Origin: Niveibacterium microcysteis | GTDB taxonomy: Bacteria > Pseudomonadota > Gammaproteobacteria > Burkholderiales > Rhodocyclaceae | DNA length: 64,000 nt | Reading direction: 5' to 3' | Assembly (NCBI RefSeq): GCF_017161445.1 | Contig: NZ_CP071060.1 | Location: 3,906,001 to 3,970,000, forward strand | Shown here: piece after piece, positions 63,366-64,000 of the stretch | Layout of the letters: every line of letters begins with the position of its first letter | Numbering within the stretch: position 1 is the stretch's first letter | Position numbers and translations under genes: made by a program | Notes under the pieces: generated by a model | What the model was told of the DNA's origin: nothing | What the model saw: the letters and a program-made list of their open reading frames with translations, nothing else | Database searches by the model: none

Positions 63366-64000
63366 TCAGTCGTGTCGGGACGTTCGTCCAATGAATGCGA
63401 GCTCAAGCAGGGTATCGCGGTAGGCGCCAGGGCAATCTCGAAAGGCCAGCCGAGCTCGATCACAAACGTTGCTCAAGTATTCGACGCGCTCCAGCAGCAC
63501 GCGCTGAAGGTCAGGCCGCTTTGGTCGATCTGGTGTAAGTGCAGCTGCGGAGACGAAATCGATGACCAGCGCCATGCACCTCGCAAGGATGAGACTACGT
63601 TGCAGCGCCTTGGCGCCGGAAAGGCCTCCAATGAGATTGGCGCCAGCGTTGATGTCCAATATGTCGCTGCCCGACGACCACTTTTTGATCCTCGCTTCGT
63701 CAGGCAGCGGTTTGTTTGCCTTGAGCCGCTTGCTGCTCAGCTTTCCAAGCATTTCGTCGTAGGTCTGGGCCCGAACTTTTGGATGTTCCTTTATGAAATC
63801 GAGCCAGTTGCCGAACGGGTGTTTCTTGGGGTGGAACAGCCGACGAAGGCGGTACGACCAGTCCGATCGATGCCTCGTGTTGATGACCAGACATCCAAAG
63901 ACTGCTGCGCTCAAGAGCCGGTCAACGAAACGAGATTCGGCTGGCGGCAGAGGAATGCCAGCCAGGGTCCACCAGACGTCGCAGCCGGAATCCCAAACGT
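63366..64000 (-). CDS. Hypothetical protein of the integrated element (5' end beyond right edge)
   Basis: The frame is open from the right edge to a TGA at 63366, about 210 codons. The visible part contains VWWTLAGIPLPPAESRFVDRLL, CLVINTRHRSDWSYRLRRLFHP and a helical C-terminal half (SLILARCMALVIDFVSAAAL, RVEYLSNVCDRARLAF). A TTG at 63914 could serve as a start, but the frame continues upstream with protein-like sequence, so the true start is probably outside. I do not recognise a family. It converges on the DUF6387 gene. Confidence 0.6.
   Translation of the reverse strand, partial: VWDSGCDVWWTLAGIPLPPAESRFVDRLLSAAVFGCLVINTRHRSDWSYRLRRLFHPKKHPFGNWLDFIKEHPKVRAQTYDEMLGKLSSKRLKANKPLPDEARIKKWSSGSDILDINAGANLIGGLSGAKALQRSLILARCMALVIDFVSAAALTPDRPKRPDLQRVLLERVEYLSNVCDRARLAFRDCPGAYRDTLLELAFIGRTSRHD

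Overview
The window is GC-rich, densely coded DNA from a betaproteobacterium, most likely a Rhodocyclales relative (Azoarcus/Thauera/Niveibacterium type). Signs are BPSS1780-family membrane proteins, DUF2782 next to thrB, the nadD-rsfS-rlmH-maf run, rng, and glnA near ntrBC. This lineage call is inferred from gene content and order; no 16S rRNA is present. I saw no rRNA, tRNA or CRISPR.

Layout. 1-4753 (minus): a probable membrane-stress/polyamine operon of SPFH-SHOCT protein, DUF4178 protein, a 46-residue membrane peptide, DUF350 protein and a membrane-anchored spermidine-synthase-like protein cut by the left edge. 4824-6325 (minus): coaX and birA. 6458-11189 (minus): ntrC, ntrB, a DUF4124 protein and glnA, the last with a sigma-54 promoter and NtrC-like sites. 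11561-15050: rhodanese, nadA, a chalcone-isomerase-like protein and a MetA-like outer-membrane protein. 15275-22147: an orphan type VI secretion vgrG island carrying a cargo toxin whose C-terminus I read as an ADP-ribosyl-cyclase/CD38-like NAD-consuming domain, its likely immunity gene, a leftover effector 3' end and a Tli4-type immunity lipoprotein. 22447-26768: an EEP phosphatase/ClsB pair, a LytS/LytTR two-component system and YiaA. 26974-30690 (minus): two secreted lipoproteins, a GH31 glycosidase and an esterase. 31094-39386: mixed small metabolic and unknown genes, a TetR/sulfatase pair with a palindromic operator, and a decayed copy of the hutC 3' end. 39629-45990: the complete one-step-formamide histidine utilisation set, hutC divergent from hutUHGI. 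46036-54756: polA (minus), then LOG protein, DUF2782, thrB, two BPSS1780 paralogues, nadD, rsfS, rlmH and maf. 54773-59290 (minus): a porin / PstS-like / GGDEF module and an HI0933-type flavoprotein sitting between maf and rng. 59445-60899: rng. 61070-64000: the edge of an integrated element (tyrosine recombinase, DUF6387 protein, unknown gene) with lower GC.

Working together: NtrBC would drive glnA through the sigma-54 promoter, and Hut supplies glutamate and nitrogen from histidine. The vgrG island is the most active accessory region: its 3' structure looks like a newer toxin/immunity pair that displaced an older effector and left that effector's immunity gene behind. The most novel candidates are the ARC-like toxin with its unassigned immunity protein, and the integrase-linked genes at the right edge.
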